Positions 27,120-35,683 are shown, counted from the stretch's first letter. The stretch is DNA of 64,000 nt from a virus (IMGVR_UViG_3300036768_001490:62001-126000); one strand, 5' to 3'. The notes: generated from the sequence alone by a model not told the origin. Numbers and translations: made by a program.

Positions 27120-27509
27120 TTACAGCCCGCCGCCGTATCCTGGCATGACCAGGCTGAGAGGACGACGGCGCACCAGATCCCGGCGGGCACTCGCGTCCGA
27201 CGGCATCCCCTGCTGCTGGGCCTTGCGGCAGACCTCGATCATGGCATCCAGGTAGTCTTGCAGGCGCTGCCGGTTGGCCTGGTCGAACTGGTCCTCCGTG
27301 TAGGGCACGCGCCGGCTGTTGTTGAGCATGTCCTGGATGCTGCGCAGGCGGTGCAGGCAGGTGCGGACGGAAATGACCTCATACGAGTTGTCCCGCTCGT
27401 CCTCTATGTGGATAAGGCCGCGCTCGGCCCAGAAGCGGAGAGGACCCAGGCGTACCAGGTCGCCAGCGGTCCCTGTGACCGCGCCGTCCGTGAACGTGGT
27501 ACTTCCCAT
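27120..27509 (-). CDS. Unrecognised protein, 129 aa
   Basis: The start at 27509 (MGSTTFTDGAVTGTAGDL) is preferred over 27605 because the longer form would translate through an 11-bp perfect hairpin. The first 60 residues look beta-rich (VRLGPLRFWAERGLIHIEDE) and the rest helical (FDQANRQRLQDYLDAMIEVC). I know no family. It lies in the operon of virion-cluster genes, 23 bp upstream of the next start. Confidence 0.45.
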   Translation of the reverse strand: MGSTTFTDGAVTGTAGDLVRLGPLRFWAERGLIHIEDERDNSYEVISVRTCLHRLRSIQDMLNNSRRVPYTEDQFDQANRQRLQDYLDAMIEVCRKAQQQGMPSDASARRDLVRRRPLSLVMPGYGGGL

Positions 27510-27549
27510 CAGCAAGCCATCCCGTCTTGCCGGCGAAGAGGGATCGGAA

Positions 27550-27576
27550 CCCGCCCCGGCACCGCGCCGGGGCGGG
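27550..27576 (-). terminator. Perfect 11-bp hairpin between small genes
   Basis: Arms CCCGCCCCGGC and GCCGGGGCGGG pair perfectly around the five-base loop ACCGC. No T-run follows on the minus strand, so it may be an attenuator, an RNA-processing or stability element rather than a full terminator. It lies between the stop at 27628 and the start at 27509. Confidence 0.5.
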
Positions 27577-27627
27577 CCGTTCGCAGCCCTCCTGCACGTC
27601 GCCACACATCACGTGAGGAGGAAGCTC

Positions 27628-28035
27628 TCAGTACGGCACCCAGTTCTGTGACGGTCCGGCGGCGCCAGGCCAGCCAGCCTGGTTGAACACGTGGACCAGG
27701 CCGTCCACCAGGACAGCGACGAGCCGGAGCCACAGCTTCTTGAGGATGGGATCAATCAGTCCCGCCTCCAGGAATTCCGGCACCTTGGGAATGTCTATCG
27801 GGGCAATGACCTCGTCGTAGAACTTTGCCGCGGCCGCCAGGACGGCCTCCTTCTTGTCCGCGCCGCTGGCGCCGCGGAACTGTTCTGCCAGCAGCACCAG
27901 GAACGTCACGGCCCGGATCGCCATCGACCAGACCTCGTCCAGGGAGAGGTTGGCCGGCATGCTCTCCCGTGCGCGGGTAATGAATTTGGCCACGTGGCCA
28001 TCCATCTGCTCGGTCAGGTTGCTGTCACTGTCCAT
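27628..28035 (-). CDS. Unrecognised helical protein, 135 aa
   Basis: The start at 28035 (MDSDSNLTEQMDGHV) has GGAGG seven bases upstream. The protein is almost wholly helical, with FITRARESMPANLSLDEV, WSMAIRAVTFLVLLAEQF and a repeated PKVPEFLEAGLIDPILKKLW motif before two hydrophobic helices. The mild hydrophobicity of the last third leaves open a holin-like membrane role, but no clear transmembrane pair is visible. About 30 bases encoding WSMAIRAV resemble a stretch in the cassette gene at 40566-41102. Confidence 0.45.
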   Translation of the reverse strand: MDSDSNLTEQMDGHVAKFITRARESMPANLSLDEVWSMAIRAVTFLVLLAEQFRGASGADKKEAVLAAAAKFYDEVIAPIDIPKVPEFLEAGLIDPILKKLWLRLVAVLVDGLVHVFNQAGWPGAAGPSQNWVPY

Positions 28036-28077
28036 TGCATGTCCTCCGTCCAAGTGTCCAGTAAAGTGACCTTCGCC

Positions 28078-29304
28078 CTAGCCGCCAAAGAGCTTGGGGA
28101 CCGCGGCGCCGATGATGCCAAGGGCCACGTTTCCTAACCCGAAGGACTGGGGAGAGAAAGGCGTACCGACTAGCAAGTTGAGGACATCGCCGACCAGCAC
28201 GCCATTCATGTAATTGCCCGCCGCGTTCATGGCCAGCTGCCCCAACTGGTGGAAAGTCACCCGGCCAGGGCGCGACTGCGGGTCGGGCATCTGTTGCGCC
28301 GCGTACATGGCTCCCATCGTCGAGCCGGCCAGCCTCGGTGAGGCCCCCGACTGCCACAGCGTCTGGCCCAGCGCGTTGATGTTGACGTCATAGGTTGACG
28401 GCTGGCGCCGCGCGTCATCGCCCAGAGTGTCGGCGAAAGCCCGCTTGATGAAGAAGTCCACGGCTTTCCGGTAGGGCTCCGCCAGCGGCACGTCCGCCAG
28501 CTGGTCCGACCCTCCCTTACCCATCCACGCCGACCGCGGCGACGGAGAAGGGGAGTTGCCGCCGGCGCCCATGCTGTTGATGCGGATGTCATGAAGCTGC
28601 TGGATAGTGTCCTTCCAGGCACTGCTGGGCTGCTTGCTGGTCGTCAGGCCATCCTTGCCGGAAAGGTCTGCGTTGGACAGGGAGGCCGTGTCGTCCCCCG
28701 GCTCGCCCCGGAGCAGCTCCGGGTCGTTGAAGCGGCGGCCGGTCATCTTGTTGGTGATGCCCCACAGCAGACCAGGAGAAGCACCCACCAGACCGCCAAG
28801 GATGAGCCCCGTGGTGCCCAGGTTGTCGCCGAACTGGTCGGGCAGCACAGAGGCCAATAGCTTGCCTCCGGCCCAGCCCAGGCCGGCGCCAAGCAGGCCC
28901 GATGTCAGCATGGCAGCCAGAGGGGAAGCCTGGTTGGGCAGGCCGATGACCGGATACTGTCCGGGAAAGAAGTTCAGGGCCTCGCCGATGCGCCGCAGCA
29001 CCTTGCTATACGCGACTTTAACCCAGCGCGTGTCCGGGTCCGACAGCTCGTCCAGGGACAGGGGAGACTGCCGCACCGCCGTGCGGCCGGCCCCGTGTTC
29101 CGCCGCCAGCTTGCAGCGGGCGAAATCGGTAGCCGTTGCCTGCGGGGCAAACAGGGCCACGCGGCCGCTGTCCGCGTGGCAGTAGTAGCCGACCGGGCTC
29201 AGAGTGTAGACGCCGGCAGCGCTCTGGCGCACGTCATGGGCCAGGGCGGCGAGCTTCTCGGCCCAGGTGTCGATGGTTTCCGGCAGTTCTTCCCAGCGCA
29301 ACAT
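28078..29304 (-). CDS. Glycine-zipper virion-like protein, 408 aa
   Basis: The start at 29304 (MLRWEELPETIDTW) has GGGAGG five bases upstream; a GTG at 29349 is possible but lacks a site. Hydrophobic, glycine-rich segments occur at residues about 125-150 (LAAMLTSGLLGAGLGWAGG), 160-185 (GLILGGLVGASPGLLWGI) and at the very C-terminus (LGNVALGIIGAAVPKLFGG). The centre is polar. The design is like that of the other virion-cluster proteins with membrane-active segments. A CCGGTTATG motif about 60 bp upstream may promote it. Confidence 0.5.
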   Translation of the reverse strand: MLRWEELPETIDTWAEKLAALAHDVRQSAAGVYTLSPVGYYCHADSGRVALFAPQATATDFARCKLAAEHGAGRTAVRQSPLSLDELSDPDTRWVKVAYSKVLRRIGEALNFFPGQYPVIGLPNQASPLAAMLTSGLLGAGLGWAGGKLLASVLPDQFGDNLGTTGLILGGLVGASPGLLWGITNKMTGRRFNDPELLRGEPGDDTASLSNADLSGKDGLTTSKQPSSAWKDTIQQLHDIRINSMGAGGNSPSPSPRSAWMGKGGSDQLADVPLAEPYRKAVDFFIKRAFADTLGDDARRQPSTYDVNINALGQTLWQSGASPRLAGSTMGAMYAAQQMPDPQSRPGRVTFHQLGQLAMNAAGNYMNGVLVGDVLNLLVGTPFSPQSFGLGNVALGIIGAAVPKLFGG

Positions 29305-29362
29305 CCGTGCCTCCCACTTGGGGCCGGGAGAGTCCATTCCCAGGACCACGGCTGCCGCCCAT

Positions 29363-29372
29363 CATAACCGGC
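29363..29372 (-). promoter_or_regulatory. CCGGTTATG motif, copy 1
   Basis: GCCGGTTATG on the minus strand, in the gap before the 408-residue gene. The same CCGGTTATG occurs in the gaps at 34306-34315 and 38975-38984. The TATG part could also serve as a -10 (TATGAT here). Confidence 0.4.
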
Positions 29373-29414
29373 CGCTCCTGGCCAATCCAGAGAAAAGAGG
29401 CCAGGGCAGGCCGG

Positions 29415-32228
29415 CTACAGCTCGCAGCGGTCGCCGGTACAGGCCCAGGAGCGCACGGGGCTGGCACTGTCCTCCTGCTCGTAATGCACCAGCTTGGCCC
29501 AGTTAAGCGTGGGAAAGCTGGCCACGAACTCGTCGTACTGCGCGCGGGTGAGTTCCTCGTTGGGGGCGTAGGTGTAGCGGCCGTTGTCCTTGGGCAGGAA
29601 GCTCAGGCCGGTGATATGGTCCCAGTGTTCCTGCCGGTAGACCCAGGCGCCGACCTCCAGCCACTCGTCGGCGTCGATGTAGATGGTGGCGGACACGGAA
29701 TGCTCCGCGTAGTTCTTCTTCCAGCTCAGCCAGTTCTCCAGCTGCTGCACCGCCGTCAGGTCGTCCCGCGTGATGGCCCCCGCCGGCGCCGCCTTGGGGA
29801 AGCCGAAGACCAGCAGCTCGCCCGGTGCCTCCGGGGCCGGCGCGTGCGGCACGCCACTGTCGATCAGGAAGCGGGCGATGGCGCTGTCCTTGCGCTCGCG
29901 CACCCAGCGGACCTGGTAGGGGGCGAAGCGCGGGCTGATGCCGGCTGCGCAGTCAAAAAAGATGCTGGAATCGCCGCCTGGCTTGATGCACGTGTCCGCG
30001 GCAGACAGGGCGATGCCGAAGCGGGGCGCGTACTGGGCCTTGGTGTCATGCACCACCTGCCGGAGGGCGCGCTGCAACTCGGCCAGACCCGCCGCGCCGT
30101 GATGCAGCAACGGGCAGTCGGCGTGGCCGGTGATGTCCACGCCTAGCAGCCGCTCCTCCTCGCAATTCTTCTTCCAGTCCGGCCGGATGTACTGGAACTG
30201 GGTGCAGGTGGACTGCATCAGTCCGAACAAGGTGGCCAGGCGGACCTTCCGCTTCAGGGAGTCCACCGTGTCGTCCGGCCGGGCGACCGCGATGCTCAGG
30301 TTGCAGAACTCATATGGCCGCAGGATGACCTCGGCGCACGGGTTCACGCCGAAGCGGGCCTTCCTGCGCCGCGCCGGCCGGTGGTTGACCGCCGCCTGCC
30401 GGTTGTAAATGCCGCGCTCGCCCGAGCGGGAATTGAGCAGGGCCAGCCACTCCCGCAAGAAGACGTCGATGGGGGGCCGTTCCTCGTAGACGGCCGAGTT
30501 GTTGGCCATCGTCAGGTACTTGCCGTCCGTCCAGTACGTCCGGTCGTTGTACCAGTCCCCCGACTTGATGTCGCGCATGCCGGCCGAGGCCAGATCGGAA
30601 AGGGACAGCGTTGCGGCCCGGCGCACGCCGCCGACCTGGACGATGCGCCCCGTGAAGCAGGCCAGACGGTGGGCGTCCGTGTCATCCAGGTAGCGACCCT
30701 GGCGGGCCAGGATGACGTTACGGCTGAACTCCATCAGCTCCAGAAACGGGCCAGGCCCCGAGGCCAGACCGCCCTTGGTACGAAGACGGCTGCCGGCCGG
30801 ACGCACGCCGCTGACGTCGAAGCGCACGTCATGGCCGTCAAACCAACGCTGGAGGGCCTCGAAGTAGGCCGTGCACCAGCCCTCCGTGCTGTCGGTCACA
30901 GCAAGGACGTCCGCCTTCTTGCCCCGCTGCTTCTTGACGCGCGGCAGCTCGCCGACGTAGTCCGACTCCACGCTGAAGCCGACCCCCGTGCCCTGCATGA
31001 GAATGTAAAGCATCTCAGGGAACGAGAAGATGTCCGCCATCGGCTGGTAGGCGCAGTTGCCAGTAACGATGCAGCCGTCCAGGACAAAGGACTGCTCGCC
31101 TGGCACCTCCAGGCACCAGACGTCCGTGTCCTCGCCGTGGCTGCCCACTTCCAGGACGAGAGGAGGCAAGGAGGCCGCGTCCGTGCCACCGGCGTCCGCG
31201 GCAAGGGACACGGCCTCGGCCGGAGCCGGGCACAGCTTGTCTCCGGCCACGATCCACGGCAGGACGTTGCCGTCCTGGCCAAGCCAGCGGTGGTCGCGCG
31301 TGGCATGCACGACATGCCGCTCTAGCCCCCGCGCCAGCACGATGGGATAGGTCACGTCCCTGCCGTAGCAGCGCACCGTGGCCGTGCGCCAGTTCCCCAT
31401 GTGGGTCAGGACGTCCACCGTGTCACCGTCAGCAAAGTCGAGAAAGGAACGCACGCCGTCCCGCGTCCAGAAGCGCGTGTCACGCCGCAGGCAGTTGTAC
31501 ACGCCGACGTGGCAGCGGTCGAGAGCCGGCCCCGCCATCTGCACCACGCGCAGGGCGGGGGACACCTCCAGGCGGTACATGGCGTCCGCCAGCTCGTCCC
31601 ACTCGGCCGCCGATAGTTTGCCGGCCACCAGCGGCAGGCGCTGGAACCAGGGGATGACCCGCTCGTACACTGCCTCCCGCCACGTCTCGCGCCGGCCGTC
31701 CTGGTCGCGCCAGCGGGAGAACTTGCCCATGAACTGGTAGTATTGCAGGTCGGTCGGAAAGTGCTTCCGGTCCTCCAGGAAGCGCGCGGCAACCTCGGGC
31801 GGGATGGGGCGCAGCTCCCGCGCCCGGCGCCGCTCCTCCCGGTAGTTCTGGTACTGCTCCGCCGCCTCGAACAGGCCGGCGCCCCACAGCTGCTGGATGA
31901 CCAGGCGCTGGACCTCCTCCACCCCCGGACGGGTGATGCCCTGGGCCGCCAGGTTGTTGCAGACGGCACGGGTGATCTGTTCGATCAGCGCCTGCTCCTC
32001 GCCAGCTCCCGGCACAAGGGAAGAAGGGCCACCGGCGTCCGCGCGGATGCTGTGGAAACACCGGGACAGGGCCCGGCGGATCTTGTCCGGGTCGAAGGGG
32101 ACGGCCTGGCCGTCCCGCTTCACGCACGTCCAGCCCGCGGACATTTCCTCGGGAGTGAGTGCTTTGCCGTTGCGAAGACCGGGATGGATGGCCGCTGCGC
32201 GCGCGGCCGACGAAGTGCCATGTTGCAT
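29415..32228 (-). CDS. nrdJ: Adenosylcobalamin-dependent ribonucleotide reductase (class II) with an intein
   Basis: The precursor has 937 residues. An ATP-cone-like domain starts near residue 33 (CVKRDGQAVPFDPDKIRRAL). After removal of a 146-residue intein, Cys392 joins HVGVYN, the position of the reducible active-site Cys. NPCAE at 629-633 gives the thiyl-radical Cys631 and Glu633, and Cys642 follows eleven residues after Cys631, the spacing known for Lactobacillus RTPR (C408, E410, C419). The C-terminal CTGDRCEL supplies the shuttle pair Cys930/Cys935. The enzyme makes deoxynucleotides for phage replication and needs B12 from the host. The start has GGGAGG. It is flanked upstream by a TATAAT box. 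Confidence 0.92.
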   Translation of the reverse strand: MQHGTSSAARAAAIHPGLRNGKALTPEEMSAGWTCVKRDGQAVPFDPDKIRRALSRCFHSIRADAGGPSSLVPGAGEEQALIEQITRAVCNNLAAQGITRPGVEEVQRLVIQQLWGAGLFEAAEQYQNYREERRRARELRPIPPEVAARFLEDRKHFPTDLQYYQFMGKFSRWRDQDGRRETWREAVYERVIPWFQRLPLVAGKLSAAEWDELADAMYRLEVSPALRVVQMAGPALDRCHVGVYNCLRRDTRFWTRDGVRSFLDFADGDTVDVLTHMGNWRTATVRCYGRDVTYPIVLARGLERHVVHATRDHRWLGQDGNVLPWIVAGDKLCPAPAEAVSLAADAGGTDAASLPPLVLEVGSHGEDTDVWCLEVPGEQSFVLDGCIVTGNCAYQPMADIFSFPEMLYILMQGTGVGFSVESDYVGELPRVKKQRGKKADVLAVTDSTEGWCTAYFEALQRWFDGHDVRFDVSGVRPAGSRLRTKGGLASGPGPFLELMEFSRNVILARQGRYLDDTDAHRLACFTGRIVQVGGVRRAATLSLSDLASAGMRDIKSGDWYNDRTYWTDGKYLTMANNSAVYEERPPIDVFLREWLALLNSRSGERGIYNRQAAVNHRPARRRKARFGVNPCAEVILRPYEFCNLSIAVARPDDTVDSLKRKVRLATLFGLMQSTCTQFQYIRPDWKKNCEEERLLGVDITGHADCPLLHHGAAGLAELQRALRQVVHDTKAQYAPRFGIALSAADTCIKPGGDSSIFFDCAAGISPRFAPYQVRWVRERKDSAIARFLIDSGVPHAPAPEAPGELLVFGFPKAAPAGAITRDDLTAVQQLENWLSWKKNYAEHSVSATIYIDADEWLEVGAWVYRQEHWDHITGLSFLPKDNGRYTYAPNEELTRAQYDEFVASFPTLNWAKLVHYEQEDSASPVRSWACTGDRCEL
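31056..31493 (-). mobile_element. Mini-intein in ribonucleotide reductase
   Basis: The element is 146 residues (246-391). Cys1 (CLRRDTRFWTRDGVR) follows HVGVYN; ATRDHRWLG is the block-B-like motif; the end is VWCLEVPGEQSFVLDG, then CIVTGN before Cys+1. There is no endonuclease domain. The insertion point is directly at an active-site cysteine, so unspliced protein should be inactive. Confidence 0.85.
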
Positions 32229-32431
32229 GGCTTCTCCTCCCTATGGACACTGGAAGTACCGTCGTGTGCCCGCGTGCCACCGCACCGGCGCCCTCCGCGC
32301 CTCGCAGCCAGGACCAGTGACGTCCGGCACCTCCCCGGCCCGGTGGTGGCGGGACAGCTACCCGGGACCCAGCGCTCCTGCCCGCGTCCTGCCTTTCCTT
32401 ACGCGCCCGGTCCCGGACTGCCACAGTGCCT

Positions 32432-32460
32432 ATTATACTGCGGTCCGTCCTCTCCTACGA
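32432..32460 (-). promoter_or_regulatory. TATAAT box upstream of ribonucleotide reductase
   Basis: A perfect TATAAT lies on the minus strand at 32432-32437, about 200 bp before the reductase start. The -35 region is poor (TTCGTA at 18 bp), so this is a candidate only. Confidence 0.4.
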
Positions 32461-32499
32461 AGTATTTTCCGGCTGACGGCGACGCCCCGGGACAGGCCG

Positions 32500-33603
32500 T
32501 CAGCCGTCCTCCTCCCCTTCCTCATCCTCCTCATCACCCTCCTCGTCGCCGTCGTCCTCCATTTCCATCGCCCCCAGCACGTCCTCCGGCGACAACATGA
32601 CGCAGGTGTCCTCCTGTACGACCGTGACGCTGACCTGCGCCGGGCCGCCTGCCAGCCAACCGTCGCCCCAGTAGGCGTCCGCAGCCACGCCGTCCTCTCC
32701 TGGGCGTCCAGCAGGGACAGGCAGGCAGCAAGCGTCCCGGCCGACACGGACGTCGTCGGCGGGAACCTTGTGCTTCTTCAGCCAGTCCCGTACCTGCTCC
32801 TCGTCCGCGCGGGACGTGCAGACCACGAGGCGGGCGCCGGCATCATGCAGACGGCGGGCCCACTCCAGCGCGCGCTCCCGGGGGCGCCCCAGGCCCGCGC
32901 CGCCCTTCCCTTCCTCCTCATCCTCCTCCTCCGGGCCGCCGTCCAGCAGGACGCTGTCCAGGTCCACCGCCAGGGTAAACGGCTCCTCCTCGGAACGGGC
33001 GCGCTTGACGACCCGCAGGGGGGCCACGGCGTCGGCGCCCTTCTTCGTGTCGTTCCGTCCCAGCACGCCGCGGCGACGGCAGGCGACGACCACGTGGAAG
33101 CCGTGCGTCGAGTCGGGCAGGGAGGGCAGGCCGTAGCTGCGGCGCAGGGCCTGCAACTCGGGGGAATGCACGCGCACGGACCAGATCCTGGCCATCCCAG
33201 GCCAGTGCCAGTCCTCGTCCGGCGCGGACTCGTACAGCCTCCCCAGGGAGTAGTGGAACTGCTTGCCCCGCTCCGTGATCTGGTCCGCGCCGCCGGCCCG
33301 CGCCACCTCCTCGGGGTGCATGACGACGATGTGCGCATTCATCCGGCCGCCGTCCCGTCCCGGCGGCAGCTCGACCCCCGGGGCGCCCAGGGCCGAGAAG
33401 ATGCCGTGGACCAGGGCATTCGGCACGGACAGCAACAGCCAGTCGCCGGCGGACAGGTAGAGCTGGCCGGCCAGGTCCGAGGACAGTTCCGGGGTGCCAC
33501 CGTCCTCCTCATCCTCCGCTGCCTGCTTGGTCAGGGACTGGCCGAGACGAAAGACGGCTGCCACCCAGTCCGGCAGGCCGTCGCGCACGCGCAAGATGGA
33601 CAT
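32500..33603 (-). CDS. Fusion of a 2H-phosphoesterase-like domain with a HAD-like domain and an acidic tail
   Basis: The start at 33603 (MSILRVRDGLPDWVAAV) has GGGGAGG seven bases upstream; any longer frame is overlapping. Of 367 residues, about 85-175 resemble a 2H phosphoesterase fold: NAHIVVMHPEEV at one end and HGFHVVVACRRRG at the other, with YGLPSLPDSTHGF between. Both His motifs lack the usual Ser/Thr. Residues about 205-270 are HAD-like, with DLDSVLLDGG and RLVVCTSRADEEQ, resembling polynucleotide-kinase-type 3'-phosphatases. The last 25 residues are almost all D and E. A nucleic-acid end-processing or nucleotide role is plausible, but catalysis is uncertain. Confidence 0.55.
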   Translation of the reverse strand: MSILRVRDGLPDWVAAVFRLGQSLTKQAAEDEEDGGTPELSSDLAGQLYLSAGDWLLLSVPNALVHGIFSALGAPGVELPPGRDGGRMNAHIVVMHPEEVARAGGADQITERGKQFHYSLGRLYESAPDEDWHWPGMARIWSVRVHSPELQALRRSYGLPSLPDSTHGFHVVVACRRRGVLGRNDTKKGADAVAPLRVVKRARSEEEPFTLAVDLDSVLLDGGPEEEDEEEGKGGAGLGRPRERALEWARRLHDAGARLVVCTSRADEEQVRDWLKKHKVPADDVRVGRDACCLPVPAGRPGEDGVAADAYWGDGWLAGGPAQVSVTVVQEDTCVMLSPEDVLGAMEMEDDGDEEGDEEDEEGEEDG

Positions 33604-33635
33604 TCGCGCCTCCCCGCGCCTTGCCTGTTCCGCGC

Positions 33636-34085
33636 CTACTTCATGAGCTGGGCAATGATGGCACCCAGGGACATCAGGGCGCTGATGATGACGCCTGCCA
33701 CGCCGGCAAGCAGCTGGCCCTGCGTGACCACCCGCGCCGCCTGGATACCGTTCAGGTGTTTCTGCAAGGAGGCAATGTCCCGCGCGTGCTGACTTTGCAC
33801 CACGGCCGCCCGCGCGTACATGACCTCCAACTCGGCCAGACGGTGCATGAGAGAGGGCTGGCCGTTGCCGTCCCGGACCAGCTTGACCAGCAGCTTGAAG
33901 TCGTCGGCCAATGTCTCCTGGATGCGCTGGATGCCGGCCAGCTGCACGCCCAGGCCGTGCTGGTACTTCGTGTTCTCGCGCAGGTCCGAGCGCAGCTCGC
34001 TGACAGCCTTCGTGAGGCTCTCCAGCTCCGTGGTCAGGCTGTGGATTGCCCGTTGCTCCGGCGTAGGGCCAGAGGTGGGTGACAT
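33636..34085 (-). CDS. XhlA-like coiled-coil protein with a C-terminal membrane anchor
   Basis: The 149-residue protein has a long coiled coil from about residue 9 to 115 (TTELESLTKAVSELRSDL, then IQRIQETLADDF) and a single hydrophobic C-terminal helix (QLLAGVAGVIISALMSLGAI) ending in LMK. This is the layout of hemolysin/XhlA-type phage proteins, which help holins or sit in the host membrane, although XhlA is usually shorter (about 90 residues). GGAGG lies seven bases before the start. No holin or endolysin has been recognised nearby, so a lysis role is only possible. Confidence 0.55.
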   Translation of the reverse strand: MSPTSGPTPEQRAIHSLTTELESLTKAVSELRSDLRENTKYQHGLGVQLAGIQRIQETLADDFKLLVKLVRDGNGQPSLMHRLAELEVMYARAAVVQSQHARDIASLQKHLNGIQAARVVTQGQLLAGVAGVIISALMSLGAIIAQLMK

Positions 34086-34305
34086 CGGCGCGCCTCCGTT
34101 TCCTTACGTTGGCCACCAGGGAATGGGAAAGGCTGGCCGGACGCTGTCTCCCCAGCTTCCCCAGGTGCTGGGGCACCGCCGCGCACCTTGCAGGCACGCG
34201 CCACGAGCGGCCAGACGGCGTTCCGCTCGACCTCCTAGCCCCCGGCTTTTCGCCACGGGACCGTACCCGACCAGGGTAGCGCCATCCTAAACGCTCCCCG
34301 GCACC

Positions 34306-34315
34306 CATAACCGGC
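34306..34315 (-). promoter_or_regulatory. CCGGTTATG motif, copy 2, in a 303-bp gap
   Basis: GCCGGTTATG on the minus strand, about 220 bp upstream of the XhlA-like gene. The rest of the gap (34086-34388) shows no convincing gene or terminator. Confidence 0.4.
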
Positions 34316-34388
34316 CGACGCCAGCGGCAGGCAGCGGCCGGCCAGCGACACGCATTGTAACGGCGGGCAGCGCCACGGGGCCAGACCA

Positions 34389-34652
34389 TCAGCCCACGGG
34401 TCGCACGCAACGCCCCTCGGTGAAGCTGTGACAGTGGTACGGCCGGCCGCAGTCGCAGGAATGGGTCAACGTGGCCAGAACCCGGGACACGGCGGCCTTG
34501 GAATGGGACCAGACCGGACCGACGCGCACGCCGCTGTAAAGGCATTCCGCGTACACGCAAAGCTGGTTCTGGCCCCTTTCGTTGCGGGACCGTGTGAAGT
34601 GAACGACGGCAGGCGCCGCCCGGCGTGGCAGGAAATGTCGGCGGCTGGTCAT
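34389..34652 (-). CDS. Cysteine/histidine-rich small protein, 87 aa
   Basis: The 87-residue protein has a basic N-terminus, then LCVYAECLYSGVRVGPVW, SHSKAAVSRVLATLTHSC and CDCGRPYHCHSF. Four to five Cys and three His near the C-terminus could bind a metal. I have an impression of related small planctomycete proteins with an 'SGVR-GP-WSHS' core, but no function. No clear ribosome site is visible, so the true start could be internal. A terminator lies just upstream, so it is probably transcribed separately from the glycosyltransferase gene. Confidence 0.4.
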   Translation of the reverse strand: MTSRRHFLPRRAAPAVVHFTRSRNERGQNQLCVYAECLYSGVRVGPVWSHSKAAVSRVLATLTHSCDCGRPYHCHSFTEGRCVRPVG

Positions 34653-34672
34653 GGTCGGGGCACTCGGAAAAG

Positions 34673-34703
34673 AAACCGGCAGACGTCCGTGGCCTGCCGG
34701 TTT
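34673..34703 (-). terminator. Rho-independent terminator after the 291-aa glycosyltransferase
   Basis: Arms AAACCGGCAG and CTGCCGGTTT form a ten-base perfect stem around an 11-base loop, followed on the minus strand by TTTCTTTTCC. It lies just downstream of the stop at 34808. Confidence 0.75.
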
Positions 34704-34807
34704 CGACGGTACTCCTCCGCCCAGGAGGAGATGCGCATGGTCCCGCTCTCCTTCCAGTCTACCACCCGGGGCGCGAGCTTTCCAGCCCGCCCGACGCAGG
34801 CCAGGGG

Positions 34808-35683
34808 CTAGACCTCCTGGACAATCTCCACACTATCGTCGGCCTGCAAGTTGACAGGGTAGAGGCCGTCCGGCCAGCGGCCCGAGGTTTCGTGGGTGAA
34901 GGCCACGGCGTCCACGCCGCTCACCGTCACCGTGGCAGCGTCCCACAGGTAGTGGTCCAGAGCGGCCCGCACGTCCGGCTCATGCCGCCGCAGCCACTCC
35001 GCCGTCCGTCCCCGGGACTGCGCCAGCTTGCGATGGGCCTCGTGGCCGCGCAGGTTGTTATGAGTCACGCCGACCATGTGGTGATAGGTCAGGTCGCCCA
35101 ACGCGACCAGGCGCGGCCGCTGGCCGATGGTGTGCGGCCCGCTCAGAATCTCAACTGCCGGCGACAGACGGAAATGCCCCTCCGGGCAGGGGAACACGTC
35201 CCGCGGCCCCATGACCGTCGAGGGGACAACGCGCTCGGCAGCCGGCGCCCCAGGCACCTCGCAGTGGACCACAAAGACCTCGTTGCTGTCATGGAAGTAA
35301 TAGAGCGACCCCGCGAACGCGGTCAGCGCGTCCGGGAAGCGCAGCTGCCGGTCCACCTGCACCTCCAGGCGTTCCGGCTGGTTCAGGTTGTCGTCGTCCC
35401 AGACAGTGATGAAGTCGCCCCGTGCCTGGCACAGGGCGTACAGCAAGCCCTCGGACGGCTGGTACACGCCGCGCGCGAACACCTTGACCACGCCTTCCCC
35501 ATCCACGCGCTGGGAAACGAAGTCCTGCACCAGAGAGGCGTAGTCGTTCTGGTCGCCCACCACGATGACCAGCTCGCGCCGCGGATAGGTCTGCCGCTGA
35601 AAGTCCAGGATGGCGCGTTGCAGCTGCCCCCAGCGCTCCGGGCGGCTGCTGCACAGGCACGATACCAGGGGGCCGTCCGCCAT
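34808..35683 (-). CDS. Family 2-type glycosyltransferase
   Basis: The protein has 291 residues. It opens with a GT-A fold: PLVSCLCSSRPERWGQLQRA, then TYPRRELVIVVGDQNDY and DFITVWDDDNLNQPERLEVQ, where the DDD is the metal/nucleotide-sugar-binding motif. The C-terminal part has HHMVGVTHNN and is unlike common families. The enzyme should transfer a sugar from an activated donor in the cytoplasm; the acceptor is unknown. AGGAGG lies seven bases before the start. It belongs to the 34808-38767 sugar-modification group. Confidence 0.75.
   Translation of the reverse strand: MADGPLVSCLCSSRPERWGQLQRAILDFQRQTYPRRELVIVVGDQNDYASLVQDFVSQRVDGEGVVKVFARGVYQPSEGLLYALCQARGDFITVWDDDNLNQPERLEVQVDRQLRFPDALTAFAGSLYYFHDSNEVFVVHCEVPGAPAAERVVPSTVMGPRDVFPCPEGHFRLSPAVEILSGPHTIGQRPRLVALGDLTYHHMVGVTHNNLRGHEAHRKLAQSRGRTAEWLRRHEPDVRAALDHYLWDAATVTVSGVDAVAFTHETSGRWPDGLYPVNLQADDSVEIVQEV

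Noticed and set aside
32500-34560. A 686-residue protein covering 32500-34560
   Set aside because: The upstream part overlaps the coiled-coil gene at 33636-34085 and has no protein-like composition; the start at 33603 with GGGGAGG is much better.
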